A DNA stretch of 49,124 nt from Deltaproteobacteria bacterium. GTDB taxonomy: Bacteria > Desulfobacterota > DSM-4660 > Desulfatiglandales > Desulfatiglandaceae. The stretch covers positions 1 through 49,124 of the forward strand of contig JAFDDR010000002.1 of assembly GCA_019310785.1 (NCBI GenBank), written 5' to 3'. Position numbers and translations under genes: made by a program. Below the pieces are notes generated by a model. It did no database searches. It saw only the letters and a program-made list of their open reading frames with translations, and was not told the DNA's origin. The number at the start of each line of letters is the position of its first letter. The first letter of the stretch is position 1. Shown in pieces: positions 37,141 to 45,299 of the stretch.

Positions 37141-37378
37141 TTGCCAAAAACGCTAAAGGATTTCTTGGCGCGAAGTGAACTTAACTTCCTCCCCTTTTAC
37201 GATAGGCTCTTCACCCTCTCGTCTGTCTGCCCGGAATACCCACTTCCAGCAAAGCCCGTGTTTTGTTGCTCTAAGCAGAACACAGGTCCATGAACCGCCG
37301 CCGGGAACGTCATGGATAGTTTTCTAACAAGCGGGGGCAGTCATCCGTTCCATCTTAATTCTTCGCGCCAAGCGTTTA
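37141..37378. other. Non-coding gap upstream of terminase genes; cos candidate with inverted repeat
   Basis: 238 nt without gene, between HNH nuclease and terminase. cttggcgcgaag (37164-37175) recurs inverted as cttcgcgccaag (37361-37372), a perfect 12-nt inverted repeat with ~185 nt between. In lambda-like phages the cohesive-end site lies in this position, upstream of the small terminase gene. The cut site itself cannot be recognised. Confidence 0.4.
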
Positions 37379-37672
37379 TCAAAATAAACACAACTGGTTT
37401 TTATTCCTTTTCTTCCACCGTGTCAGCGCATGGTGTTTCGCATCATACCGAAGATGACATGGCGCACACGCGGCACACAGATTCTCAGGTCGGCAATCCA
37501 TCGGCCTGTGATTACAATGAGCCACAGTCAATGTCCTTTTGTGCGTATCAAACATCTCTCCCGGTAACCGGCACTGCTTCCCGCACATCTCACACTGCCA
37601 ATCCGCCTCTTCCTTCACGGCCAACGAGATCTCCGGCCAATCATCCGGATATTTACTCCAGTCTACGGGCAT
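37379..37672 (-). CDS. HNH endonuclease
   Basis: 97 residues with an intact HNH fold: CEMCGKQC (zinc-binding pair), LTVAHCNHRPMDCRPENLCA (the histidine and asparagine of the motif), and CAPCHLRYDAKHH (second pair and last histidine). HNH proteins of this size next to the terminase occur in many cos phages, where they help the terminase cut. ATG 37672 has a GAGGGGAA site. Confidence 0.85.
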   Translation of the reverse strand: MPVDWSKYPDDWPEISLAVKEEADWQCEMCGKQCRLPGEMFDTHKRTLTVAHCNHRPMDCRPENLCAACAPCHLRYDAKHHALTRWKKRNKNQLCLF

Positions 37673-37704
37673 CTATTCCCCTCACCATCCTTGCGCCTCA
37701 CGCC

Positions 37705-38310
37705 TTACGCCTGTATCATATCCACAAACCAGTACTTATCCACCTTGCGGATGTCGATCTCATACAAATGCTTTAAAACATATTCCTTGATATTTTGATC
37801 CAGGATCCACCAGTGATCACCTCCCTGGCGCTCGTTCCGGGCCGAATGCCCGGCCAGGTTCTGGTGCATCTTCATCCGTCTGAGTTTGAGCACGATGGCT
37901 GTCTCGGACCGGATATAGCCCCGCTCCTTCATCTTTATCCGGATTCGTCCCGGAGAATACCGTGCAAACTTCTGGAGCTGCTCGGTCTCTGCCTCGGTCC
38001 AGGTTGGCCCTTTTGCCTTTTGTTTGGCGATCCACCCCTAGGTAGTGGCATACCGCGTGATCTTCCATCTCGGCAGATGTAACGCCTTGGCCAGTGTCGC
38101 CACCTGCCCGTTGCCCGAATCACGCTTATAAACCGTTTCAATCCGCGTGTGCATCTCCCGCGTGATAATATACTTGACCGGTTTGCGCGGCTGCCCGATC
38201 ATCCCTTCCGTCATACATGGTTTACTGCAGAACCGCGGAGGATGGCCTTCAGGCCGCCACGCCTTTCCCGGTCTCTCGCAAACTTCACATATGTATTTGT
38301 AAGTCGGCAC
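37705..38310 (-). pseudogene. Zinc-ribbon/HTH phage protein interrupted by an in-frame TAG
   Basis: One continuous frame of 202 codons broken only by TAG at 38038-38040. Before it come 90 residues: a zinc ribbon (YICEVCERPGKAWRPEGHPP, RFCSKPC) and then a HTH (VATLAKALHLPRWKITRYAT). After it come GWIAKQKAKGPTWTEAETEQ, a second HTH (IRIKMKERGYIRSETAIVLK) and a C-terminal WWILDQNIKEYVLKHLYEID block. Together they make the continuous layout of a phage protein family I recall, where the two HTH domains are joined through this very point. It could be a true pseudogene, two separate products (restart at ATG 37932), or readthrough. Confidence 0.6.
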
Positions 38311-38317
38311 TTTATAA

Positions 38318-38365
38318 TTGAATATTGACTATTGAATATTGAATATTTTCTCACGCAAAGGCGCA
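38318..38365. repeat. gaatattgactattgaat word repeat
   Basis: Words attgaatattgactattgaa run up to tctcacgcaaaggcgc. A similar word combination (attgaagattgaatatcc then tctcacgcaaggccgc) lies at 36058-36102, covering the TerL start. The shared two-part structure suggests copying between the sites. Confidence 0.6.
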
Positions 38366-38371
38366 AACAAT

Positions 38372-38626
38372 TTAAGTCAGCGGGCGGCTACCGCTCCACT
38401 GGACTGGCTTGTTAGCCCGATTGTTCCATGCTTTTATCGCTTCCTCTTTGTAATGCCACCAACATGTTTGGCACCCACATTTCACACAACGTATTTTATA
38501 CCCATGATCTTGATTTCCAATAGCGTAGGGATAACGATCTGAATAACATTGACCATGAAATATGTTGGAATCTGTCTCTATCTCAGATGGATACCCACAA
38601 CATGGGCAAAACTTAATTTCTTTCAT
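38372..38626 (-). CDS. Lar-like restriction alleviation protein
   Basis: 84 residues. FCPCCGYPSEIET, then IRCVKCGCQTCWWHYKEEAI and KAWNNR is the signature of the Lar family: a cysteine-rich zinc-binding domain ending in a tryptophan-asparagine-arginine helix. Lar modulates type I restriction in the Rac prophage; many phage members may have other roles. Confidence 0.75.
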   Translation of the reverse strand: MKEIKFCPCCGYPSEIETDSNIFHGQCYSDRYPYAIGNQDHGYKIRCVKCGCQTCWWHYKEEAIKAWNNRANKPVQWSGSRPLT

Positions 38627-38692
38627 TTGTGTGCCTGGATGCTAACAAGTGATTATATAGATCCGCATAACTCCGCTTTTGTAGTATTATCC

Positions 38693-40351
38693 TCACTCCG
38701 CCAGTATCTCCTCCGGCACCACACCGGCCAGGTCAACACCGCTTTCCAGAAATATCCGTTTCAATTCGCCTTTCTTGCAACTCTTGAACTTCTCCCGTTT
38801 TTTCAACAGCGTTTCATAGAGAAAGGTCTTTGCCGCTTTCTGTTCAAACACCTTAAAATCTTCAGCGATCTTGTGTATCTCCGAAATAGTCTTTTTATTC
38901 AGATACTCTTCCGTGATCCGCCACTCCTTTTCAAGGGATATCCCTATATGATCCGCGATCGCCCGCCGGCCCTTCGTATCATATTGATTCTGCATGACCA
39001 CCAGGATAGACGCCTCGTTGAGTTCATCCATAGCGTCGACGTTCTCCATGGCGGACACTATGTCCCATATTTCTTCATTTCGCATGCAAAAGCCCCAGGT
39101 GTCATCCTTCGCCTCTTTGCCGTGCTTGCGGCCAAACCACTCGTGAAGATCCGTGTTTGACTTTAAGAGCGCAAAGAGGTCTATCCGGGCCGATACCTGT
39201 CCCTGCAGCCTCTCCGGCAATACTTCCTTATAAAACTGCTCCCGGAAGTAGGCCCCATGCCAGGCCGGCGGCTTGCGGACGGTGGCGCCGGCCTGCCCGG
39301 TATCCCCGGCATCGGAAGCCTTGCTTGATTCCCTGCATGCGCTGAAGCAATTTTTGTCTCCAATACACACCTTCCCTTCATTCACTCTTCCATCAAGATG
39401 CAGTATTGTTATGAAAGAATCACATTCCTTACATTTTTTAAGGGGTTTATGATTACTGTAACCGTCAAAGGCCTCATAGTCTTGCCAGCCCACATCTCCG
39501 TAAAACCGGAAACCATTGGTCCCGTGCTGTTTCCGGTACCCGGTCTTTTTCCAGTTGGCCGTGAGCCAGTTGTTCTGGTTTTGTTTAAAGCATTTCAGGT
39601 TCAGGCAATGGGCGCCTTTCAGGTCCGTCAGTTCGAACAGGCTTTTCTGGATATCGCTGTTCTGTTGGCACGCTGAACAGCCTGCCTTTTCACGGTTGAA
39701 CTTGGCGGATTTCAACTCGGGCGCATCACTATTAATGTCATTCTTTAATCGTCCGACAGAATACCCGCCGCGCCATTTAATTATCTTCCCCGTGTATTTC
39801 TTAATCTCCTTTTTATCCTGCAACCTGGAGAGCTGCTCTAAATGCCCGTATTTGAGATTCCCCTTTTCCCATGCCGTTAAAGTCTTTGTTGGCAGCGAGA
39901 GTACTCCCACACGCCGGCGGATATATCTCGGGTTGATCCCGGTCCTCTGCGCCAGATCGGGCAAGGCATCCTGCCCCCGTTTGTCAAGATAGGTCTTAAA
40001 TCCCTCCGCCTCCTCCAACTCCGTGAGGTCCTCACGATGTAGGTTCTCGATACACATCATGTCAAAGGCGTCCTCATCGGATAGGTCACGCACCAACGCC
40101 GGGATTTTTTGCCCGTTGAGGCCTCCCCCGGTTTCGGCCACGGTCAGACTCGCCCGGTACCGCCTCTCCCCGGCCACAATCTCCAACCGGTCCTCTTCCA
40201 CAGGCCGCACCAGGATCGGTTCAATCACCCCCTTTTCCCGGATCGATGCCACCAGTTCGTCAAACTTGGCCCCTGAAAACCGCTTGCGCGGGTTCAGCGG
40301 GTTAGGCTGCAACCTCTTCAACTCTACCTCCTGATAAATCTCATTTTCCAT
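38693..40351 (-). CDS. ParB/Spo0J-domain protein
   Basis: 552 residues. The N-terminal ~110 residues (LKRLQPNPLNPRKRFSGAKF, then LVRPVEEDRLEIVAGERRYR, ENLHREDLTELEEAEGF) are the ParB N-terminal CTPase domain, with GERR and ENxxR boxes. A ParB-type HTH follows (ALPDLAQRTGINPRYIRRRV). The rest, ~350 residues, contains a cysteine cluster (CSACQQNSDI, CLNLKCF, CKECDSF, CIGDKNC), likely zinc-binding, and a helical end. Phage ParB-like proteins of this kind often sit in replication regions and may act in replication, nuclease or gene control rather than partition. GAGGAAAAG precedes ATG 40351. Confidence 0.85.
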   Translation of the reverse strand: MENEIYQEVELKRLQPNPLNPRKRFSGAKFDELVASIREKGVIEPILVRPVEEDRLEIVAGERRYRASLTVAETGGGLNGQKIPALVRDLSDEDAFDMMCIENLHREDLTELEEAEGFKTYLDKRGQDALPDLAQRTGINPRYIRRRVGVLSLPTKTLTAWEKGNLKYGHLEQLSRLQDKKEIKKYTGKIIKWRGGYSVGRLKNDINSDAPELKSAKFNREKAGCSACQQNSDIQKSLFELTDLKGAHCLNLKCFKQNQNNWLTANWKKTGYRKQHGTNGFRFYGDVGWQDYEAFDGYSNHKPLKKCKECDSFITILHLDGRVNEGKVCIGDKNCFSACRESSKASDAGDTGQAGATVRKPPAWHGAYFREQFYKEVLPERLQGQVSARIDLFALLKSNTDLHEWFGRKHGKEAKDDTWGFCMRNEEIWDIVSAMENVDAMDELNEASILVVMQNQYDTKGRRAIADHIGISLEKEWRITEEYLNKKTISEIHKIAEDFKVFEQKAAKTFLYETLLKKREKFKSCKKGELKRIFLESGVDLAGVVPEEILAE

Positions 40352-40426
40352 TCTCTTTTCCTCCTTTACCTTTATTAAGTTTTATTGTGTTCGCTGCGAC
40401 ACCAATTAAACTCAATCTGCACCTAC

Positions 40427-40684
40427 CTAATAAAACAGACTCTCTTGTTGCACCCGTCTCACGGCCTGATCCCTGGCCGCCTTATACACACCCTCGGTCA
40501 CCGCCACTGCATCGGCCATAACCTTTACATCCCGGCCGGGAAGACACACCAACCGGCCGCAATCCTTATCTCTCATGATCACCGCATCCTTGACGCACAA
40601 GAGGAGATCGTCCTTAGGGATCATCCGGATATGGTTATCAGAGTCTCCGTGTTCTCTGTGCCTCTGTGAGAGACATTCAGTCAT
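40427..40684 (-). CDS. Small protein with repeat-encoded N-terminus
   Basis: 85 residues from ATG 40684, which overlaps the stop of 40677-40862 and has an AAGGAG site. Residues ~5-18 (SQRHREHGDSDNHI) are read from a cacagaggcacagag word repeat. The rest (DDLLLCVKDAVIMRDKDCGR, then LVCLPGRDVKVMADAVAVTE) looks like a compact domain. It is possible that the original start was Met at 40624. Unknown function. Confidence 0.5.
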   Translation of the reverse strand: MTECLSQRHREHGDSDNHIRMIPKDDLLLCVKDAVIMRDKDCGRLVCLPGRDVKVMADAVAVTEGVYKAARDQAVRRVQQESLFY

Positions 40685-40862
40685 CAAAGTTCAACTCCTT
40701 CAGCATTTCATCCTCGGTATTCATTGCCACACATTCGATCGTCATCCCCGTGGCCTCCCAACATGTCCCGTAACAATCCAAACCAAACGTATGAAGATCC
40801 ATATGCCCGCAATCAATCCCTTTATCCCGGCACTCATCCGCCTGCTCACATATCACGTCCAT
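40677..40862 (-). CDS. Small cysteine-rich acidic protein
   Basis: 61 residues, seven cysteines and histidines in a pattern suitable for metal binding (ICEQADECRDKGIDCGHMDL, then CYGTCWEAT). ATG at 40862 with a weak site. Overlaps the next gene by 8 nt, suggesting coupling. No family recognised. Confidence 0.45.
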   Translation of the reverse strand: MDVICEQADECRDKGIDCGHMDLHTFGLDCYGTCWEATGMTIECVAMNTEDEMLKELNFDD

Positions 40863-40893
40863 GGTCTTGCCGCTTTAGTCCTGTTCTTTTTCC

Positions 40894-40981
40894 TGTTCGA
40901 TTATTCGTCAATCCTTGATCGTCATTCGATTACTTTTTTTCAACAATCGATTAACGAATAACCGAGTTACGAATTATGAAC
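40894..40981. repeat. attcg-family inverted word repeat
   Basis: Arms ttcgattattcgtcaatcct and aaccgagttacgaattatgaac around ttttttcaac. Confidence 0.75.
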
Positions 40982-41005
40982 ATTAAACACTTTACCCCGT
41001 ACTCA

Positions 41006-41719
41006 TCACGCGATAATCGCCACCTCCGGGACCATCTTCTTTATCCAGTCCCGTATCCGCTCAATCGCCTTCAGGCGCCACGCTCCGCCATCTGCCTCAA
41101 ACAGGGCACATAACGGGCTGCCGTTGGGACCGGTCTTTAACCTGAAAACAAACAGGCTCTCGGGCTGACCGATCTCAAAAAACGTCCTGTACGGCTGTAA
41201 CACTATCGGGTTCGGGATCTCGGTCTCTTCCACCCGTGTTATACCGGCCTTTACGGTCACCTCCTGGGTAACACCGTCGTCTTTGAATTTGGTTGTGTTT
41301 GAGTCCTTGAGGTTCCCCACGATGCTTAACAACTGCCTCTGCAGTTCGGTGGGCAAAAATATGGCCTGCAGTTTTATGATAAACATCTCAACACTGTAAT
41401 AATGGTCATAAAGGAAATCAGGGCACTCTGCCGTTGCAGTCAGATAGTGGGGACGTGATAAAAAATCCCCGGTCAGACGCGAGCATAAAGCGACATGTGC
41501 GGGTCCCTGCACGTGGATCAGGAGTTGGGACATATCTAATTTGTCAATATTGGTTTTTAGATAATCCGTCAATCCGGTCAGCGTATGGATATCAGTCAGC
41601 ACGGCAGGCACAGGCTCCATCACCGGGAATATTGTTTTGCTCGAGTATGATCTTTCGTTCACCTTTATTAGTTTCGGGGTTGCCATTTCCACCACTTTTT
41701 CCATCGCTTCCTTTATCAT
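41006..41719 (-). CDS. Phage early protein, DUF2303-like
   Basis: 237 residues. VLTDIHTLTGLTDYLKTNID and MFIIKLQAIFLPTELQRQLL with the block VTVKAGITRVEETEIPNPIV, LQPYRTFFEI, resemble a conserved phage protein next to recombination or primase genes, similar to DUF2303/YfdQ. Beta-rich C-terminus. It follows its partner at 41721-42080 directly (1 nt), and the same pair occurs in other phages as I recall. Function unknown. Confidence 0.55.
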   Translation of the reverse strand: MIKEAMEKVVEMATPKLIKVNERSYSSKTIFPVMEPVPAVLTDIHTLTGLTDYLKTNIDKLDMSQLLIHVQGPAHVALCSRLTGDFLSRPHYLTATAECPDFLYDHYYSVEMFIIKLQAIFLPTELQRQLLSIVGNLKDSNTTKFKDDGVTQEVTVKAGITRVEETEIPNPIVLQPYRTFFEIGQPESLFVFRLKTGPNGSPLCALFEADGGAWRLKAIERIRDWIKKMVPEVAIIA

Positions 41720-41720
41720 C

Positions 41721-42080
41721 TCATTCCCCTCCTTCCTGGTTCATCGATATCACGTTTCCCTTGTTTTCAAATAACGACCGCTGACCGGTCTCAAGCTCCC
41801 GGGCTTCCATCCGTCCCCGCGAATCCTTGCCAAATATCACCCTTGTCATAAAGGCCTTGGAGCCTGCCAACTTAGATGATACGGCCACATCCACCTGGGC
41901 CAGGTCCCGGTCCTCATCCGGACGGAACTTCACCTTGAGCACAATCTCCCTGGCTGCCTTAGGTTCGGTATTGGGATCCATAATGTTTTTCAGGATCCTC
42001 CCGAGCTCCAAGTCAAACATCTCCATAGCCGCACCATCACCAATGTTCGACAAACTCAATAATTCCTCTTTTGTGTGCAT
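41721..42080 (-). CDS. Small phage early protein, partner of 41006-41719
   Basis: 119 residues from ATG 42080 (MHTKEELLSLSNIGDGAAME), 7 nt after GGGAGG. VLKVKFRPDEDRDLAQVDVA is a beta-strand pair common in this phage family, likely a small beta-sheet protein in a complex with the next gene. No catalytic motif seen. Confidence 0.55.
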   Translation of the reverse strand: MHTKEELLSLSNIGDGAAMEMFDLELGRILKNIMDPNTEPKAAREIVLKVKFRPDEDRDLAQVDVAVSSKLAGSKAFMTRVIFGKDSRGRMEARELETGQRSLFENKGNVISMNQEGGE

Positions 42081-42107
42081 TTTCATCTCCTCCCTTTCCT
42101 TTTCCTT

Positions 42108-42195
42108 TATTCGATTATTCGTCAATCCTTGATCGTCATTCGATTGCTTTCTTTAATAATCGAATGACGAACAGCCGAGCCCCGAATTACGAACA
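42108..42195. repeat. attcg-family inverted word repeat
   Basis: Arms tcgtcaatccttgatcgtca and aatgacgaacagccgagccc around ctttctttaat. The right arm extends into the coding end of the zinc-finger gene at 42153. Confidence 0.75.
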
Positions 42196-42338
42196 GCATC
42201 CCTATTCGTCAATTTTTGTAGCGGTATGACCCACTCTCTCAACCACCGCCACACGGAGCGCTCACCGCAGCGGGGACAATTCTCCCCCTCAAAAATCTCC
42301 TCACAGTCAATGCAAAACTTCGCCTTTTTCAATTCCAT
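42153..42338 (-). CDS. Small zinc-finger protein with repeat-encoded C-terminus
   Basis: 61 residues. FCIDCEEIFEGENCPRCGER gives two C-x2-C pairs of a zinc ribbon, followed by a tryptophan-rich helix (VWRWLREWVIPLQKLTN). The last ~14 residues (VRNSGLGCSSFDY) and the stop codon come from the attcg-family repeat. The zinc ribbon is real; the end seems to have been replaced. Confidence 0.6.
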   Translation of the reverse strand: MELKKAKFCIDCEEIFEGENCPRCGERSVWRWLREWVIPLQKLTNRDAVRNSGLGCSSFDY

Positions 42339-42436
42339 CCTGCACCCCCTTTTTTAAAAAACCTTATCAATGATCCAAATGACCGCTTTAGTCCTATTTT
42401 TCATTTCGTGGGCTTTTTCCATTCGATGTTCATCTT

Positions 42437-43771
42437 TTAAATCCGCCACCCCTTCGGCAGCCCCACCTGTATCCACTCCCTCAGATCCAGCCTCTTAATG
42501 TGTTTTTTAAGTTCCTCCACCTCCCCGATCATTTGTATGGAATCCACAGAAAGACAACGCAGTTTAATTTCAAGTTCCTCCTGGACTCTTTCAATTTTCT
42601 CCCAGTGTCTTTCAATTTCCTCTTCACTTTCCTGCTGAACTATTTCAGTCTCAAGCTGCTTCAGTGCCCTTTTGCTTGAAAACACATCCAGGACGTCCGG
42701 AGGAAGACAAGTTAGTTTAATATCGAGCGCCCTTTTGACTAGCCTCTGCTGCTGGTACATCTCACCCGGATCTTTACCCTCTACTACAATCCACCGCTTG
42801 CACTGGGGCAGATGCCGCGCCCACCACTCGCTCTGGTCTCTGCCGGCCTCGTCGTAATCGAGGGCATTGAGAATCACCGCGGCTCCCTGCAGGCTGTGCC
42901 AGGTCCGCGCGTCCGGCTTCCTTGAGGCGTTACCGAGAGGGATTGGCGCGGCCAGATCTCCGGCCTCGTTTTCGATCAGGTGCGCATCGAGTTCGGATTC
43001 GACAATGATATAGGCCCGGTGTCCCTCCCACCGGAGCATGCAATCCATATTTGACCCCGGTATCACATAATATCGCGGGTCATCCTTCTCGCGCCGGATC
43101 CGGATCCGCCAGACTTCTCCGTCATGGAAGCGGGTCTGCCGGATCATGGGGATCACGATCCCTCGAGGGATCCACAACCGTTTTTTCTGCCCGTTATCCT
43201 TAATCTCTGTCTCGAGACCCCAAGACTCCCTGGGGCGGAAAAGATCCTTCCCGTCCTTTCCCGGGTTCCATCCGAGCCGGCCAAACTTCATGGCATGCTC
43301 ATTAATCCCCCGCTCGAGCAGCATCTTCTTAGGTCCCTCATCCGCCTCCATCCGCATCAGATTCATATGTGCCCACTCCACCAGGGTGCCGGCCTTTTCC
43401 CGCCACAACTCCGGCGGCGGTCCCTTCTCCGGATCCGGTTTCCATTCTTCCATTTTCCTTTCCCTTTTCGCCTTTGGCCCCACATAGGGCCTGAACTCTT
43501 TCGTCTCTATTCCCAACCGGGCGCACGCCTCCTTGTACCCGAGCCCCTCAAAGTCCCTCAAAAACTGGATCGCATCCCCGCTCTTTTTGCATCGCCTACA
43601 CCAGTAGGCCCCCTGGCCCTCATTCGCTTCCGGCCAAACACAAAACCGGTCCGACTTCCCACCTTTCCCCCCATCACCACACCCCGGGCACGCACAATGA
43701 TATTCCCCACCTTTCCTGGAAGAGACCTTCCGAGGCTCATAATATTTTCGTGTCAGATCAAGGACGTTCAT
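42437..43771 (-). CDS. Phage primase with CHC2 zinc finger and TOPRIM domain
   Basis: 444 residues. N-terminal zinc finger at 20-65 (YHCACPGCGDGG, GAYWCRRCKKSGDAIQFL) of the DnaG/CHC2 type. The central region includes RGIVIPMIRQTRFHDGEVWR. The TOPRIM core is at about 230-300 (AYIIVESELDAHLIENEAGD with VILNALDYDEAGRDQSEWWA providing E and DxD). The last ~110 residues form a coiled coil (LETEIVQQESEEEIERHWEK). It makes RNA primers for phage replication with the D5-type helicase downstream. Confidence 0.88.
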   Translation of the reverse strand: MNVLDLTRKYYEPRKVSSRKGGEYHCACPGCGDGGKGGKSDRFCVWPEANEGQGAYWCRRCKKSGDAIQFLRDFEGLGYKEACARLGIETKEFRPYVGPKAKRERKMEEWKPDPEKGPPPELWREKAGTLVEWAHMNLMRMEADEGPKKMLLERGINEHAMKFGRLGWNPGKDGKDLFRPRESWGLETEIKDNGQKKRLWIPRGIVIPMIRQTRFHDGEVWRIRIRREKDDPRYYVIPGSNMDCMLRWEGHRAYIIVESELDAHLIENEAGDLAAPIPLGNASRKPDARTWHSLQGAAVILNALDYDEAGRDQSEWWARHLPQCKRWIVVEGKDPGEMYQQQRLVKRALDIKLTCLPPDVLDVFSSKRALKQLETEIVQQESEEEIERHWEKIERVQEELEIKLRCLSVDSIQMIGEVEELKKHIKRLDLREWIQVGLPKGWRI

Positions 43772-43774
43772 GAC

Positions 43775-44140
43775 TTAGGCGCTCTCTCGAATATCAGCAA
43801 ACTCGGGCTCAGTTAAGAATTCTTTAAACGTCAGTTCGGGGATCGCGTCACACAGATCCAAAAACCTGGAATATCGCCGCTGAGGTTTTGCTTTCCGGAT
43901 TGTTCTATGGCTCCGTATTGCGGCCAGTTTCCCGGCAGCAGTACACTGAAAATAATCATAATCGGACCCGGCCCTTGCTTCATACCTTTCCACGGCTCCT
44001 AATCGCTCCATTTCAGCAAATTTCTGATCGCCAGGATTTACCGCAGCATAATTTCGATACGGACGCGGAATTCGATCGTTAGGTTTATTGATCCCCAACA
44101 TGTGCCGCAGGGTATATAATTGCTCTTCTGTGAGATTCAT
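43775..44140 (-). CDS. Phage early protein of unknown function
   Basis: 121 residues. MNLTEEQLYTLRHMLGINKP is helical, then DYDYFQCTAAGKLAAIRSHR looks like a winged-helix fragment. Its ATG overlaps the previous stop (ATGA), and it ends 4 nt before the primase gene, so it is part of the replication operon. It could be a small regulatory protein. Confidence 0.5.
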   Translation of the reverse strand: MNLTEEQLYTLRHMLGINKPNDRIPRPYRNYAAVNPGDQKFAEMERLGAVERYEARAGSDYDYFQCTAAGKLAAIRSHRTIRKAKPQRRYSRFLDLCDAIPELTFKEFLTEPEFADIRESA

Positions 44141-44610
44141 GGTGCACCTTCCGCGTTCTTTTCCATAAACGCCTTTGCCTTATCGCACAAATCGTAAATA
44201 TTACTTTTATTGCTCCCATCAAGTGCCATATTTGCCAGAGGGATAACGAATTCATCAACTATTTGGTCTTGAAAAGAAGGCAGCGTCAAATGTTCGAACC
44301 GGATAACATATGGCACACGATGCGGGCCGCCCATCGCGGCAATGTAGGCCATGCGATCCGGCCAGTACCGCGTGCCGCCGTCTCTCAAAAAACTATCTTC
44401 CGTCATGTCCCCTAAAGATTCCTTACGGCAAAAAATCACACGCGCCGGGTGCATCCGTTTCCCGTCGGCACGGAAATCTTTGGTGATACCCATAAAAACA
44501 ACACCAGGTCTGAATTTCTCAGCGTGCCGGGGTTTCCAGAACCGTCTCGTTTCGGTTTTAGACCGGTCAGTAAAAGCCCCCGATGTCATTGCAAATGATA
44601 CATGTAACAT
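44137..44610 (-). CDS. ASCH-like domain protein
   Basis: 157 residues. MLHVSFAMTSGAFTDRSKTE, TRRFWKPRHAEKFRPGVVFM and the following strands (HPARVIFCRKESLGDMTEDS, VPYVIRFEHL) match ASCH-type phage proteins, a beta-barrel fold related to PUA and thought to bind RNA or nucleosides. It has an AAGGAG site. The role may be in tRNA or nucleotide modification, uncertain. Confidence 0.6.
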   Translation of the reverse strand: MLHVSFAMTSGAFTDRSKTETRRFWKPRHAEKFRPGVVFMGITKDFRADGKRMHPARVIFCRKESLGDMTEDSFLRDGGTRYWPDRMAYIAAMGGPHRVPYVIRFEHLTLPSFQDQIVDEFVIPLANMALDGSNKSNIYDLCDKAKAFMEKNAEGAP

Positions 44611-44637
44611 CTCAATTCTCCTTACCTAACCAGCAGA

Positions 44638-45126
44638 TTAACGGTTGATGTATGGCACCGGCTTTAAGTCTTTCTTGAGATACAGCGGATGCCTGGGGCT
44701 ACCCGCTTTTGTCACCCCCAAACATTGCGGAGCTTTTAAAAGGTGTATTACAGTCGCGGCTCGATCAAGGTAGTCTCCGTGGTTTCCCCACGCTGCAACT
44801 GTGACTTGAGCCTTACTGCTTGCACTGCGTATGTGAAAATCATTGTCAGGCCCGATAGGGTCATCAACGGTATAAAGTCGCTTTGGATCGGTGGAGCGAT
44901 AGGCAAAAAGATTCAACATAATCACTCCGCTATAACCCCAATCTTTCGCATATCTAATGCACCGCCTGATTGTCGGATCGTCTTTGTGTTCATCTGCGGT
45001 CGACGGGTTTAAACCTACAAATGCGGCGTACGCGCTATCCTTGCTCCAGAATCGCCATAGCGAATACCGGTAAACTCTATCAGGCGAGAACTCTGCACCG
45101 CTTTCGATAAATAGATTTGTTTGCAT
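44638..45126 (-). CDS. DUF1643 family protein
   Basis: 162 residues from ATG 45126 (MQTNLFIESGAEFSPDRVYR), GGGAGG six bases upstream. AAFVGLNPSTADEHKDDPTI, RRCIRYAKDWGYSGVIMLNL and FAYRSTDPKRLY are diagnostic of DUF1643. The family occurs widely in phages and bacteria. Its fold recalls uracil-DNA-glycosylase-like or nucleotide-binding proteins but function is unproven. Confidence 0.8.
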   Translation of the reverse strand: MQTNLFIESGAEFSPDRVYRYSLWRFWSKDSAYAAFVGLNPSTADEHKDDPTIRRCIRYAKDWGYSGVIMLNLFAYRSTDPKRLYTVDDPIGPDNDFHIRSASSKAQVTVAAWGNHGDYLDRAATVIHLLKAPQCLGVTKAGSPRHPLYLKKDLKPVPYINR

Positions 45127-45198
45127 ATTCACCTCCCTCGGTTTCTCCGCCTACTCGCCCGCGCCATCCGGTTCCGGCTTTTCCGCTTCATTTTTTCT

Positions 45199-45291
45199 TT
45201 AGGGGTCAAACGGCCTGCGGTCTGCTCCCTCGTTTGCCCCCTGCGGCCAAAAATACCGCCCCAAGATCCGCTTTAGATTGAGAATATCCAT
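45199..45291 (-). CDS. 30-residue peptide
   Basis: ATG at 45291 with a clean GAGGAG site. MDILNLKRILGRYFWPQGAN then EGADRRPFDP and stop. Upstream of DUF1643 in the same direction. Signals are good, the product is small; function unknown. Confidence 0.4.
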   Translation of the reverse strand: MDILNLKRILGRYFWPQGANEGADRRPFDP

Positions 45292-45299
45292 ATCTACTC

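Noticed and set aside
36857-37147. Tryptophan-rich 96-residue leftward protein
   Set aside because: A different frame of the same DNA encodes a clean 42-residue membrane protein with a perfect ribosome site; the tryptophan-rich frame is its shadow.
38038-38040. Genome-wide TAG recoding (pyrrolysine or glutamine) in this phage
   Set aside because: Several genes, including the major capsid gene, end naturally at TAG, with repeats or other genes right after; recoding would add implausible tails.
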